Assembly: GCA_965223165.1 (NCBI GenBank)
Contig: CBDCVQ010000013.1
Coordinates: 124,001 to 188,000 of the forward strand
Direction: 5' to 3'
Length of the DNA: 64,000 nucleotides
Origin: JABDMH01 sp965223165
GTDB lineage: Bacteria; Bacteroidota; Bacteroidia; Chitinophagales; Saprospiraceae
The position numbers and the translations under genes are program-made. Shown piece after piece: positions 24,699-35,189 of this stretch (the first letter of the stretch is position 1; every line of letters begins with the position of its first letter). The notes below the pieces were generated by a model that had not been told where the DNA came from, did not search any database, and saw nothing but the letters and a program-made list of their open reading frames with translations.

Positions 24699-26108
24699 AT
24701 GAAGAAACACAGAATCCTTTTGCTCGCGTCGTTCCTTTGGCTCACCGCCGCCTCACTGATTGGACAACCGACGGATTATGTAGGGCACTGGCCCTTCTCC
24801 GGCAACGCCAATGACGCGGCCGGCAGCAGTAATGGAACGGTGAACGGTGCTACGTTGACGTCCGATCGCGACGGCAATGCCAATAGCGCCTATTCTTTTG
24901 ATGGGGTAAATGATAATATCGATATTCCCGTCAATGCAGGGTTGGACTTAGGCACGGATGATATGTCGTTCTCCATCTGGGTCAAGGCCCCGGCTTCTCA
25001 GCCGAATTCATGGCCGGGCCTCATCACGCACGGTGCCACCTCAGATAGCAAGCCAGGCTATTGGTTGCGAATAAGAGGTTCTGATGGTTATCCGTCCTTT
25101 GGTATTGGTGATGGGACCAGCCGACAGTTTGGCTATGGCACATCATCCGTCCTGGACGACCAGTGGCACCATGTCGTCTTTCTTTTCGACCGAGACAACC
25201 AAGCGCAGATCTACGTAGATGGGGTCAACAACACATCGGGGGGAGGATATGATATCAGCTCCTATGCCTCCTCCAACATGGATCAAGCGGATCCACTGGA
25301 TGTGGGGGGTGGTAGCGAACTCGAAGGCGTCATCGATGACATCCAGATCTTCGATCGACTGCTGACTGCCCAGGAGATCTCCGATATCTACAATGGCTCT
25401 TCCGCCACCTGTAATGACGGCATCCAAAACGGCGATGAGACCGGTGTAGACTGCGGGGGTAGTTGTAGCCCTTGTCCCACCTGCAACGACGGCATCCAAA
25501 ACGGCGACGAAACCGGCGTGGATTGTGGAGGCAGTTGCTCTGCTTGCCCCACCTGCAACGACGGGATTCAAAATGGAGACGAGACGGGTGTGGACTGTGG
25601 GGGTAGCTGTAGCCCTTGCCCCACCTGCAATGACGGGGTTCAAAATGGCGATGAGACCGGGGTGGATTGTGGAGGCAGTTGTGCGCCATGCGATACGACC
25701 ACGGCGATGGGCCCCGATGCGGACTGGGCATTTCTCAGCGGGGATAGCTTGTCGGATCCAATCTACCATCTGGGTAGCGTGGCCATTGGCACCACCGATG
25801 CGGGTACGCACAAACTAGCTGTGGATGGCTCATTCAAGGCCCGGGAGGTCAATGTCACCCAAACCGATTGGGCGGACTACGTCTTCGAAGACGATTACTT
25901 TCTGTTGCCCTTGCCCCGACTACGGGCTTATATCGAAAAGCATGGGCACTTACCGGGTATACCGACCCGATCCAAGGTGCAGGAGGAAGGCCTCAATCTG
26001 GGACAGATCAATCAGAAATTGCTCGAAAAGATTGAGGAATTGACCCTCTACCTGCTGCAGCAAGAAGATCGTATCCAAGAGCTGGAAGACCAACTAGATC
26101 GCCGCTAG
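24699..26108 (+). CDS. LamG-domain surface protein with four cysteine-rich repeats
   Basis: 469 aa, signal peptide (cleavage after SLIGQ). A LamG / concanavalin A-like domain covers about residues 25-235 (YVGHWPFSGNANDAAGSS, DDQWHHVVFLFDR, IDDIQIFDRLLTAQEI). It is followed by four tandem 24-aa units of the form CNDGIQNGDETGVDCGGSC-PCPT (25407-25694), each with conserved cysteines and acidic residues that may bind calcium. The C-terminus has HKLAVDGSFKAREV, KVQEEGLNLGQINQKLLEKI and a coiled coil, a tail-fibre-like module frequent in Bacteroidota surface proteins. It is probably a glycan-binding adhesin. First gene of the surface-protein run. Confidence 0.85.
   Translation: MKKHRILLLASFLWLTAASLIGQPTDYVGHWPFSGNANDAAGSSNGTVNGATLTSDRDGNANSAYSFDGVNDNIDIPVNAGLDLGTDDMSFSIWVKAPASQPNSWPGLITHGATSDSKPGYWLRIRGSDGYPSFGIGDGTSRQFGYGTSSVLDDQWHHVVFLFDRDNQAQIYVDGVNNTSGGGYDISSYASSNMDQADPLDVGGGSELEGVIDDIQIFDRLLTAQEISDIYNGSSATCNDGIQNGDETGVDCGGSCSPCPTCNDGIQNGDETGVDCGGSCSACPTCNDGIQNGDETGVDCGGSCSPCPTCNDGVQNGDETGVDCGGSCAPCDTTTAMGPDADWAFLSGDSLSDPIYHLGSVAIGTTDAGTHKLAVDGSFKAREVNVTQTDWADYVFEDDYFLLPLPRLRAYIEKHGHLPGIPTRSKVQEEGLNLGQINQKLLEKIEELTLYLLQQEDRIQELEDQLDRR
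25407..25694 (+). repeat. Four 72-bp tandem repeats within the LamG gene
   Basis: Units begin at 25407, 25479, 25551 and 25623 with exact 72-bp spacing and differ mainly at third codon positions; the period is a multiple of 3, so unit gain or loss keeps the frame. Confidence 0.9.
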
Positions 26109-26148
26109 GTATCCATCTCCACCAAGCACTTTTCAAACAGAGGACACT

Positions 26149-29100
26149 ATGTACAGGATCATTACCGAGTATCTTCCATTGTACGGCAAAGTAGCTGGCC
26201 CGCGACGAATGGCCATCTGGCTAGTCTGCTGCTTAGGCCTGGCATTGCCGGGGCGATTGTTTGGGCACTACCATCTTGCTCCCCATGCTAGCACGACCCT
26301 GCTGAATCTCACGAAGCCTGATTCCAGCGCACACATGTTGGCCTTGGCCGACCCTGCAGGTGGTGACGTCTTGACGATGCAGACGCCCCAACAGCTGATC
26401 GATTGGCTCGAGGGCCAGGTGATGGGTGAGGGTGCCTTGATGGTGTACTTCGAGGTGTCCGACGCCGTCTTTGATGACTTTATTGAAGACAATGCCGTTT
26501 CTTCCTTCGACATCCAGTTGATTTGGATCAACCATGCCGGCTCGTTGATCCGGCAGGTGGCTTCCGACACGTTGGGCTTGGGCGCTGCCGATTTCAGCAT
26601 TGAAGAGTGGGTCGAGGTGATCCAGCCGGCGGACACGTTAGGGGGCTCCTACTTTGCAACCATCCATCTCGATGGGGTGCTATGCAGTGATCTGGTCCCA
26701 ATACCCATCGTGCAGGATACGATTGTGACTCCCGACCCCGATCTGCCGATCGAGCTGCCGGAATTTGACTGCGGCGATCCGTATACCCCCGAAAACATTA
26801 CCAACACCACCCCACTCACGACGGCACAAGTCGGCGACATCTTCACCATAGCCGGCTTCCCCATACTCATTCAGACTCTTGATTTCACACCTCCGAATAC
26901 CAATGGCATGTACGGCGGTACCGGCATTTTGCCTCTGCCATTCACCAAGAAAATTGCCATGGTTCAGTTTACCAACATCACGGTCAACACGGACTACAAG
27001 GTGATTGCAGGCGAGGTCACGGCCATGGTTGACAACGTAGGCAACTATCCGGATTTCACCATGAACGTTGTCTCCCTCGGAGGAGACATTTGCATCCCTC
27101 CGCCGGACGAACCCGGCTACAACAGCGATGGCATCAACGAAGTGACCGGTTTGGACGCTTGGGGCTTTGACACCAATGGCATTCATAGCCAAACGATGGA
27201 CAGCCTGGACATGAATGGCTTTCGCCAGGATGGGACCTACAAAGACACGGGATCTCCCTACAATGATCAGGGCTGCAACCGAGTGGGATATACCGAAGAC
27301 GGTGAGAAATGTGATCCCTCGGCCGGAGCAAACCCGGAGTCCGAAGCCTACGCGGAGGATATCCGGCCGGGACTGCCCACTCGCATCAACGATGCCTTGG
27401 CCGAGATCACCTCGGTGCTGCAAGACAGCCTGCTGGGGTTAAACTGCGGTGCACTGCGGACCCAGATGACCACCCTGGTGGGACAGCTGTCCTACGACAC
27501 GAAATACATCTTTGGCGAAAATGACGAGTATCTCAATACAGATATGCACCTCAACTTCACAGCCCCGCCGGCCCCCATGGTGCTTCGAACGGAGCGTGAT
27601 ACGCTGGCCGAGGAACTCGAGGAGAAACACGTGGAGCTGTACTACTGTGATAAGCTCACTTATGCCTTTAACAAATTCTTGGATGAGATAAACAATCTGG
27701 ATGCGGCCCAAATCGACGCCCTCAGCGATCAGATTGCAGAGGAGGTAGCCAAATGGTCGGAGTCCATGCTCAACGCTAATAGCGACTCGACCTCCTTTGA
27801 AGCATGGCTGCTCCGAGAGTTGGGTACGATCATACGAGAGCTCAGTGGTCTGGACGAGTCGTACGGCGCCGTCCAGCCCGAGGAGACCTTACAGAGATCC
27901 ATTCCCTCTCTCCAGGAGATCTTCGATTTGTCCGGACCCTCCAGCTATGGCGCCCTCGCCAGCACGGAGACCATCTTTGATGCCGCTGGGCAGCCGGAGC
28001 TATTGGAGGCGTTACAGTTTCATCTGGCCCAAGGGGATGAGTATATCTTAGGTCAGCACCGAGCACTCTTCCTGGAAGAGCTGGCCAAGCATCAGATGAT
28101 GATGGAAGGCCCCAACGACGGCCTGGTCCCCATCAGAGTGGATCGCACCGTGGCCAATCGTACGGTGAGCATCTACCTGGAAGACATTCGAATCTCACCT
28201 ACCGGTGCCCTACTCACGGCCCACGTCGTCATTGAAGACCCCAGCACAGGCGGCAAGTTTGTGCTGAGTGGATACGATATCGGATTTAATCCCACCGGTC
28301 TGATTGGTCCTTCTGAGCTGGTACTGGGATCGGACATCGAGATCAGACTGAGTAACTCCGCCAAATTCATCGTCAAGGCGCAGGACACCCGCGCCCGCTG
28401 GAATTGCGAGGGATTTGAGAGCCTGTCGCTGGGGGCGGAGATCGAATTTTGTCCGGAGTTCATTCTGCCCGTGGGTCCGGACCTCAAACCGCTGCCCGAC
28501 GAGCGATACCGTCTGCAGATCAATTTGGATGAAATATCGAGCTGGCTTGAATTTGACCTGGAGGTCAATGCCGATCCCTTTGTAGTCACGAAGCACGAAG
28601 ACATTGTGTGGCACATTGACCGCATGGTAGTCGACATGAGTAGCAGCATCACCCCTAAGTTCCCTCCACTGGCGGGATATGACTCCCCTTTTCTCGTGGG
28701 AAGCACCCTGTCGCCGCAATGGAAGGGCTTTTACATGAAGAAATTTCAGGCCACGTTTTCCAATGACATCGGCGGGCAGAGCAGTAATCTGACCATAGGC
28801 GTCAATGACGTAATCATTGACGGTACGGGATTTACGGGGCAGATCTTTGCCGGCGAGACCGTCATGTCGATCGATACCGGCAGCATTGCTGATTGGGCCT
28901 TTTCCATTGATGCCTTGCAGGTGACCATCCTTCACAACCAGCTGTCTGGTGCGGGCTTCAAAGGTCTGCTGAAGGTGCCCCTTTTTGATGAAGCGATGGT
29001 GTACAGTGCTACGGTTTTCCCGGGTAATGAATATCGTTTTGCGGTAGAACCATTGGATTCGCTAACGGCAGATGTATTTCAATCCAAGGTAGTGCTCTGC

Positions 29101-32100
29101 CGTAACAGCCGAGTGGACATCGGACTGGTCAACGGCGAGTTTCTGGCCAAAGCTCATCTCAACGGGTCCATCTACTTCACCCCCGGCGCCGACCGCAATA
29201 TGGAGCTCAAAGGCTTGTGTTTTGAAGGATTTGAGATCTCCAATAAGGCGCCCTATTTCTCGCCGGGCAGGTGGGGCATCGATGGCTCGATTGACTTGGC
29301 CTTTGACTTGGAGGCATTTCGCTTTATGCTCACGGATATACATCCCTACGACCCCGGCACGGACAAGATCGGACTGGGCTTTGGCGCCGAATTGGTCCTG
29401 GTCGATGCCCTTGATATAGCGGCATCCGGTCAGTTTGGCCTGGAGGGCAAGTTGGAGTTTGATGCCGTTGGTCGCCAGCGGTGGGTCTACGACCGATTTG
29501 CCATTGAGGGGCTTGGCTTGTCTACGACAATTGCGGGCCTGGGTACCATCACAGGTAGTCTGCGCTGGTATGGCGACGATGCTATGGTCGACCCGATGTA
29601 CGGCAAGGGCTTTCAAGGGTCTGCCTCGATCGAGCTGGAGGGCGGACTCAGTGTGCATGCCGTGGCCCAGTTTGGTGAGGTGAATGATAAGAAATACTTC
29701 TTTGTGGACGGATTGGTGGGCCTAGGAGCGATCGGCAGTGCCACAGGGCCAATACAGATACGAGGTTTTGGGGGCGGCGTGTCCTATCGCATGGATATCT
29801 CGGGCGGACTCACCTCGTTTGCCGGGGTCCCGGACTCGGTGCCGACTCTGCCACCTCTTGGTGCCAGCTTATCGGGCACTAACTACACGCCGGATGTCAC
29901 GAAAGGTCTCTCGGTCAAGGCAACGGCCTTGATGGCCATTGGCGCCGAGGACGTTTTTAACGGCACGGTCAGCTTCTTCATAGAGTTCAATCAGAATTTT
30001 GGTATTAGCGAGGTGGGTTATGTAGGTGCGGGCAAGTTTCTCACCGGCATCGTGGAGGATCTACCGCTCATCACGGATATCCCCACTGGAGACGTTGAAC
30101 CTGATCTCGACGTGGAGGCCGTGCTCACAGCGTATGTGGATATCACCTTAAACTTTGAGACCAAATCGTTGGATGGCACCCTGCTTAGTTACCTCAATGC
30201 CGGACCTCTCCAAGGTGCTGGCACAAACGGCAAGCTGGTGGACGCCCAGATGCACTTTGGTCCGGATAGCTGGTATATCTACATCGGAACCCCCGAAGAG
30301 GGTAAGCGGGCCGGTATTCGCCTGTCCATTCCACCGGTCGTGGGTATTGAGGCGACAGCCTATTTGGACATTGGCAATAACATTCCAAACTTTCCAGGAG
30401 TACCCGAGAATGTGCGCTCGATCGCTAGTGGCGTCCGGGTCAACGAAGACTTGCGTCAATCGGGCTCCGGCTTTGCCTTTGGCGCTGCGCTCAACTTTGC
30501 GTTGTCGGCGAAGCTGGGTGGTATCGCTAAGGCCAGCCTCGAAGCGGGAGCCGGCTTTGACGTGATGCTCAAGCGATACAAGGGGCTGCTCTGCGATGGT
30601 CAGCCCGTCGGACTGGACGGTTGGTACGCCTCCGGCCAGATGTGGGCCTACATCGATGGCTATCTGGAGGCCTTTGGGGCCCGGATCATCGAGGCAGGCT
30701 TTGCCGCAGTGCTGCAAGGCCGACTGCCAAACCCCTTCTGGGCCCAAGCGCTGATTGGTCTGAAAGTAAAACTTGGGTTTATCAAGGTCAAAAAGACCCT
30801 GAAGCTGGAGATTGGCGACGACTGCCTCTTGACCAGCTCCAATCCGGATGAGGCATTGGGCTTGGACGTCATCGCCTATCTCGCCCCGGTATCGGGTACG
30901 GAAGGGGTAGAGACGGATGTCAGGCCTCAAGCGCACCTGGCGATGGCGCTGGATCGTGACTATCGGGTGGCTGACCTCAATGGCAACGATCAGGTCTTTA
31001 GGGCCGAGCTCTACAGCACGTCGCTAAGCACTAGCGCCGGGGTCCTGCTGCCACACCACACGGAGATCACCGACGAAGACCGGCAGATCCAACTGATCCC
31101 CGACATCTTGTTGCCGGGCAATGATACGATCATCGCTTCGGTGACGCTGAAGATCTATCGCAACGGCACCTGGCTGGCCGATGAGACCAAGGAAACGACC
31201 TTCCTCACGGGCGATCCGCTGCACTATATCCCGCAGACCAATGTAGCCAGCAGCTATCCGCCCAACTTGATGTACAACTTCTATGCAGATGAGTACAATG
31301 CCCGAGAGGGATTCATCCAGCTGATTTCCGGACAGCCCGATTTGCTGTATGACATACCCACGGACTACGTGCAGAAGGTGCGGCTCACGGGTGATGATGG
31401 TCAGATCAGATTGATTGACTACACCTATGATCCTCTAGAGAATCGACTCAGCTTTCCGCTCACCAGCAATGATGTGACGGCAGGTACGATCTATCACCTG
31501 GAGTTGGTGCGGGCGCCGGCCACCCAGCTCCGAGCGCTGCAGTCAGGAGCTGCTCCCGATCTGGATATGTCAGATCAGGTGCTGGCCGCCCTCAATAGCT
31601 CCAATGAGTTTGTCGAGCCCAATAGTGGCCAGAACCAAGATCGAGGCGACGAAGTCCTGGCTGACGGCATCTTATACCAATCGTACTTTCGGGCCAGCCA
31701 GTTTGCGACCGTGCAGGCTAAGTTCGACCAGATCATGGCCTCCGGCACGGGCGATCTGCGCAATATCTCGCCCGGGACGGAATTCTTCGATCGTATGGAG
31801 GTCCAAGGAAATGAGACAGAGCCGCTTCTAGTTGTTGACATCTCTGCAACGGACAACACCACTTGGTTTAATGAGGTCCGTAGCAAATTTGCCGAGCTCA
31901 AGCAGCGGGCTTCCGACCACAACTGTGGTAACCAGGTGCCAGCTTTTGATCCAGCGGAGGTCGAAGGCGGTGTCGTGCTCAACGGCTCGGCCAACTTTGT
32001 AAGCCTGCATCCATTGCACTTTGACGAGGGGTTTGCTCAGCAACCTGCTCAGAACTTGCTCTATGAGCTTGAAAAATCCGTGCAAAGCTACTTCCAGAGT

Positions 32101-32289
32101 TACAAACAGGCCGTGTTGATGTGCTCCTCCTCTGGTGGATTCAATGGCCAACAGACGGGTGCTTCTGATCAAGACCTAAAGATTATTCAGAACATGATCT
32201 TGCCCTCATTTACCGGAAACAAGGAGGGAATCTATCGATACCGACTGCCCGATGGCACCGTCACCACTAGTCGTACCATACAATTCTAA
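26149..32289 (+). CDS. Giant secreted beta-rich protein, unknown function
   Basis: 2046 aa. An N-terminal hydrophobic segment (MAIWLVCCLGLALPG, about residues 21-35) suggests export. The N-terminal third includes a segment of NG/GxD-type turns (LDAWGFDTNGIHS, MNGFRQDGTY, VGYTEDGEKCD, about residues 343-390) and helices. The long middle (about 650-1600) alternates strands such as SASIELEGGLSVHAVAQFGE and KYFFVDGLVGLGAIGS, like a long beta-solenoid or sheet. No catalytic motif and no clear T9SS sorting tail are visible; the end reads YRLPDGTVTTSRTIQF. It lies 40 bp after the LamG gene and 3 bp before the FN3-like gene, so it is part of the same unit. Codon and base use fit the neighbours. Confidence 0.7.
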   Translation: MYRIITEYLPLYGKVAGPRRMAIWLVCCLGLALPGRLFGHYHLAPHASTTLLNLTKPDSSAHMLALADPAGGDVLTMQTPQQLIDWLEGQVMGEGALMVYFEVSDAVFDDFIEDNAVSSFDIQLIWINHAGSLIRQVASDTLGLGAADFSIEEWVEVIQPADTLGGSYFATIHLDGVLCSDLVPIPIVQDTIVTPDPDLPIELPEFDCGDPYTPENITNTTPLTTAQVGDIFTIAGFPILIQTLDFTPPNTNGMYGGTGILPLPFTKKIAMVQFTNITVNTDYKVIAGEVTAMVDNVGNYPDFTMNVVSLGGDICIPPPDEPGYNSDGINEVTGLDAWGFDTNGIHSQTMDSLDMNGFRQDGTYKDTGSPYNDQGCNRVGYTEDGEKCDPSAGANPESEAYAEDIRPGLPTRINDALAEITSVLQDSLLGLNCGALRTQMTTLVGQLSYDTKYIFGENDEYLNTDMHLNFTAPPAPMVLRTERDTLAEELEEKHVELYYCDKLTYAFNKFLDEINNLDAAQIDALSDQIAEEVAKWSESMLNANSDSTSFEAWLLRELGTIIRELSGLDESYGAVQPEETLQRSIPSLQEIFDLSGPSSYGALASTETIFDAAGQPELLEALQFHLAQGDEYILGQHRALFLEELAKHQMMMEGPNDGLVPIRVDRTVANRTVSIYLEDIRISPTGALLTAHVVIEDPSTGGKFVLSGYDIGFNPTGLIGPSELVLGSDIEIRLSNSAKFIVKAQDTRARWNCEGFESLSLGAEIEFCPEFILPVGPDLKPLPDERYRLQINLDEISSWLEFDLEVNADPFVVTKHEDIVWHIDRMVVDMSSSITPKFPPLAGYDSPFLVGSTLSPQWKGFYMKKFQATFSNDIGGQSSNLTIGVNDVIIDGTGFTGQIFAGETVMSIDTGSIADWAFSIDALQVTILHNQLSGAGFKGLLKVPLFDEAMVYSATVFPGNEYRFAVEPLDSLTADVFQSKVVLCRNSRVDIGLVNGEFLAKAHLNGSIYFTPGADRNMELKGLCFEGFEISNKAPYFSPGRWGIDGSIDLAFDLEAFRFMLTDIHPYDPGTDKIGLGFGAELVLVDALDIAASGQFGLEGKLEFDAVGRQRWVYDRFAIEGLGLSTTIAGLGTITGSLRWYGDDAMVDPMYGKGFQGSASIELEGGLSVHAVAQFGEVNDKKYFFVDGLVGLGAIGSATGPIQIRGFGGGVSYRMDISGGLTSFAGVPDSVPTLPPLGASLSGTNYTPDVTKGLSVKATALMAIGAEDVFNGTVSFFIEFNQNFGISEVGYVGAGKFLTGIVEDLPLITDIPTGDVEPDLDVEAVLTAYVDITLNFETKSLDGTLLSYLNAGPLQGAGTNGKLVDAQMHFGPDSWYIYIGTPEEGKRAGIRLSIPPVVGIEATAYLDIGNNIPNFPGVPENVRSIASGVRVNEDLRQSGSGFAFGAALNFALSAKLGGIAKASLEAGAGFDVMLKRYKGLLCDGQPVGLDGWYASGQMWAYIDGYLEAFGARIIEAGFAAVLQGRLPNPFWAQALIGLKVKLGFIKVKKTLKLEIGDDCLLTSSNPDEALGLDVIAYLAPVSGTEGVETDVRPQAHLAMALDRDYRVADLNGNDQVFRAELYSTSLSTSAGVLLPHHTEITDEDRQIQLIPDILLPGNDTIIASVTLKIYRNGTWLADETKETTFLTGDPLHYIPQTNVASSYPPNLMYNFYADEYNAREGFIQLISGQPDLLYDIPTDYVQKVRLTGDDGQIRLIDYTYDPLENRLSFPLTSNDVTAGTIYHLELVRAPATQLRALQSGAAPDLDMSDQVLAALNSSNEFVEPNSGQNQDRGDEVLADGILYQSYFRASQFATVQAKFDQIMASGTGDLRNISPGTEFFDRMEVQGNETEPLLVVDISATDNTTWFNEVRSKFAELKQRASDHNCGNQVPAFDPAEVEGGVVLNGSANFVSLHPLHFDEGFAQQPAQNLLYELEKSVQSYFQSYKQAVLMCSSSGGFNGQQTGASDQDLKIIQNMILPSFTGNKEGIYRYRLPDGTVTTSRTIQF

Positions 32290-32292
32290 CTC

Positions 32293-35175
32293 ATGAAGCG
32301 GATGAATCTAAAGTTGTTACAGATAAACAAATCTTTCGCCCTTGGCGGGCTGATGGCCCTAGCTCTTTGGGGGTCTGGGCCACTGCATGCGCAAGTGCAG
32401 ACGGCCTATCTGATGACCGACAGTACAGGCATCAAATTGATCGACGGTACAGACCTGACCTGGAGCGACATCACCGATACGACGTTGCAGTTGCACGAGT
32501 TTGATGCACAGACCCTGGCAATGTTTCAGGTGCAGCTAGGCTCCACGCCGACGAGTCAGACCCGGATCCGCCTCGAGCTGTCCAACGACACGGATACGCG
32601 ACATCTGCTCATCGATGGCACAGAGTTGAAGGATGATCAGGGCACTGTGCTGGCCTCCGGCCTGCAGGCCAATCAGCAGATCGAGATCGTACGGTGCGGG
32701 GCCGATCGGATGTACCGGCTGGATGGTGCCCAGCTCCATGCAGAGATCGTGGACTCCACGCTAGCCGTCGCCGGACGGATCACCGTCGAGCAGGGTACTG
32801 GGGAGACGCTGCTCGCCAGCATCGACACGGCGGCCGTAGACGATTGTGACACTAGCATCCAGGCCGTGACACTGCCCTTACCCGCCTTGCCCTCCATGGC
32901 GCACACGGATGGGTCGACCATTTATCTGCGTTGGGCCTTGCCTACCTACACGCTTTGGGAGGCTGGCAATCAGGCCGGCTTTGTCATAGAACGATTTACT
33001 TTGATGCAGAGCGATACATTTGTCGGGGCTGCGGCGCGGCAAGCCTCACGCGTCGTGGGAGGCCCTCTCACGCCTCTGGCAGAGGCTGCCTGGGATACCG
33101 AGTTTGATCCGAACTATGCCTGTGCGCAAGTGGCTAAGGGGACGCTGTACGCCCCGGATACCTTGGTCATGCCCCAGGATACCCCTAGTTTGGCTGACGC
33201 TCTGGTGCACGATGAGTCAAAAGAGGCTCGCTACGTATTTGCGCTGATGGTGGCCGATCAGGACTTTGAGGTGGCTGCAGGTTTAGCCCTGGCCTACAAA
33301 GACACTACGGCCGTGCCGGGCGAGCAATACGTGTACAAGATCCGAATGAATAGCATGGACAGCGCGTTGCTGGCCATGTATGCCTATCTGCAGATCGGCT
33401 TGGAAGATACCACCACGCTACCGGCGCCTGACTCCCTCTCCGGCGCTGGGAGTGATCACCGCGCCACCCTGCGCTGGAATGTCTTCGATCATGCGGAGAT
33501 CTACAGCTCTTATGACATTGAAAGATCTACCGACGGCACCAATTTTAGCGCCGTGAATGAGGTGCCCTTCGTCTTTATCCCCACCGATGAACTGACGGAG
33601 GAGCAAGCCACCTATCAGGACTCCTTGACCGACAACCAGACCACCTACCACTACCGGGTACGGGGGCGCACCCCCTTTGGCTTTCTGGGCCCAGCTTCGG
33701 CTGTCGTGCAGGTGACCGGCGTAGATCCGCGACTGGATCTCACCCTGCGCCTGGATACGATCATCTGTACGGAGACCGACATCACCCTGGATTGGGCCGG
33801 CTTTGACGGTTCGCTGCAATCCAGCATCTCGGGGTTCAATGTCCATCGATCCAAGCTGTCTGATGCCGGCTTTGAAGTCATCAACGGCAGCCTGCTGCCC
33901 GCCAGCCAGCGCAGCTTTGTAGACAACAATCCGGAGGTGGCAGGTTACTACTTTCTTGAGTGCGTTGACGTCAACGGGCATATTTACCGGAGTGTGACCG
34001 AGCTGGCACAAGTAAAAGACACGACCCCGCCTGCCATCCCGGTCAACCTGATGGGGGCCTTTACCTCCTCCACTACCGTGGTGGTGACCTGGGATACCGT
34101 GCCGGATCCAGATCTCAAAGGATACAAGGTGTTTGCCGGCAATATGCGCAACGGCACCTTTGCCCAGCTCACCGAAGCAGTCCTGCGAGAAGAGCGCTAC
34201 GTCTACGAGGTGGATCCCAATCTGCTGATCGACAGTATTTACTTCAAAGTGTTGGCGGCCGACCAGCGTGAAAACTGCTCGGCGAAAAGTGTGGCGCTGG
34301 CCCTGGCCCGACCAGACGTCAATCCGCCGGCGGTGCCGGTGCTGCACAAAGCAGTACCCACCCCAGCGGGTGTGGAGCTCGGCTGGCACTTTAGCGAGAG
34401 CCCGGATGTGAGCTACCACGAGCTGCAGCGAAAGCCGGCCCACCTCACGGGTTGGAATGTCCTCATGACGTTGGACACGGCCCAGGCCAGTGCCTTCGAG
34501 CAAAATCTGGACACGTCGGGCATCACGGCGACGAACTATGTGGATACGTCGGCCACCGAAAAACAATCCTACACCTACCGGCTGCTCGCCTACGATGAGA
34601 TGGGCAATGTGAGCAGCAGCGAGGTCATCACGGTGCGTCCTTTTGACAGCCGCCGCAAGGCCGATATCGCAAGCTTTGACGTAGACATGCTCTGCATTCC
34701 GGATCCCGGTGTCGCCCTGCAGGACGATTACCAACTGCTGGATTACGTATTGGTCACCTTTGAAAACACGGACACTATCAATATGGACTCGCTGATGCGT
34801 CTGGCTTTCCTGATGGTAATTACTAATGCGGAGTACAACGACCTCATCACCCAGACCGACGCGGAGATCTACACCTTTCTCGCGGCCCGAAAGCTTAACC
34901 ATTTTGATGGCCAGGTCCAGGCCACGGTCACGCTGTCCTGGCAGTTGACGCCGGACGAGTTTTTCAGAGACTATCAGATCTATCGCAGCGTCAACGGCAG
35001 TCCGGTGATGCTCTACAAGACACTAACTCCCGCCATGCTCACAGGCACATCCTACGAGGACACCGACGTGATACCGGGCTATCGCTACCTCTATCAGATG
35101 ATGGCCCGCTACGACGACGGCAGCTTTAGCCCCTTGACTGAAATCAAAATGGTGCGTGTCCCCAGCAGCCTTTAA
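32293..35175 (+). CDS. Large secreted protein with fibronectin type III-like domains
   Basis: 960 aa, signal peptide in the first about 35 residues (FALGGLMALALWG, cleavage near HAQVQ). Several about 90-aa FN3-like units can be seen, with typical strand patterns such as DLKGYKVFAGNMRNGTF, VELGWHFSESPDVSYHELQR, ATNYVDTSATEKQSYTYRLL and LSWQLTPDEFFRDYQIYRS. FN3 arrays act as spacers or binding modules on the cell surface. No T9SS tail is evident; the protein ends just after an FN3 strand. It starts 3 bp after the stop of the 2046-aa gene, strongly suggesting co-transcription. Confidence 0.82.
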   Translation: MKRMNLKLLQINKSFALGGLMALALWGSGPLHAQVQTAYLMTDSTGIKLIDGTDLTWSDITDTTLQLHEFDAQTLAMFQVQLGSTPTSQTRIRLELSNDTDTRHLLIDGTELKDDQGTVLASGLQANQQIEIVRCGADRMYRLDGAQLHAEIVDSTLAVAGRITVEQGTGETLLASIDTAAVDDCDTSIQAVTLPLPALPSMAHTDGSTIYLRWALPTYTLWEAGNQAGFVIERFTLMQSDTFVGAAARQASRVVGGPLTPLAEAAWDTEFDPNYACAQVAKGTLYAPDTLVMPQDTPSLADALVHDESKEARYVFALMVADQDFEVAAGLALAYKDTTAVPGEQYVYKIRMNSMDSALLAMYAYLQIGLEDTTTLPAPDSLSGAGSDHRATLRWNVFDHAEIYSSYDIERSTDGTNFSAVNEVPFVFIPTDELTEEQATYQDSLTDNQTTYHYRVRGRTPFGFLGPASAVVQVTGVDPRLDLTLRLDTIICTETDITLDWAGFDGSLQSSISGFNVHRSKLSDAGFEVINGSLLPASQRSFVDNNPEVAGYYFLECVDVNGHIYRSVTELAQVKDTTPPAIPVNLMGAFTSSTTVVVTWDTVPDPDLKGYKVFAGNMRNGTFAQLTEAVLREERYVYEVDPNLLIDSIYFKVLAADQRENCSAKSVALALARPDVNPPAVPVLHKAVPTPAGVELGWHFSESPDVSYHELQRKPAHLTGWNVLMTLDTAQASAFEQNLDTSGITATNYVDTSATEKQSYTYRLLAYDEMGNVSSSEVITVRPFDSRRKADIASFDVDMLCIPDPGVALQDDYQLLDYVLVTFENTDTINMDSLMRLAFLMVITNAEYNDLITQTDAEIYTFLAARKLNHFDGQVQATVTLSWQLTPDEFFRDYQIYRSVNGSPVMLYKTLTPAMLTGTSYEDTDVIPGYRYLYQMMARYDDGSFSPLTEIKMVRVPSSL

Positions 35176-35189
35176 AACCAACGACCGAC

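Noticed and set aside
25407..25694. Regular 72-bp repeats that could suggest a CRISPR array
   Set aside because: The units are tandem without spacers, in frame, and encode a coherent protein module; no cas genes are near.
33418..34902. A 494-codon open frame on the minus strand within the FN3-like gene
   Set aside because: The coding strand clearly follows the FN3-like protein; long antisense frames are expected in a GC-rich gene of this codon bias. The same applies to antisense frames at 13431-14297, 30148-30936 and 46696-47577.
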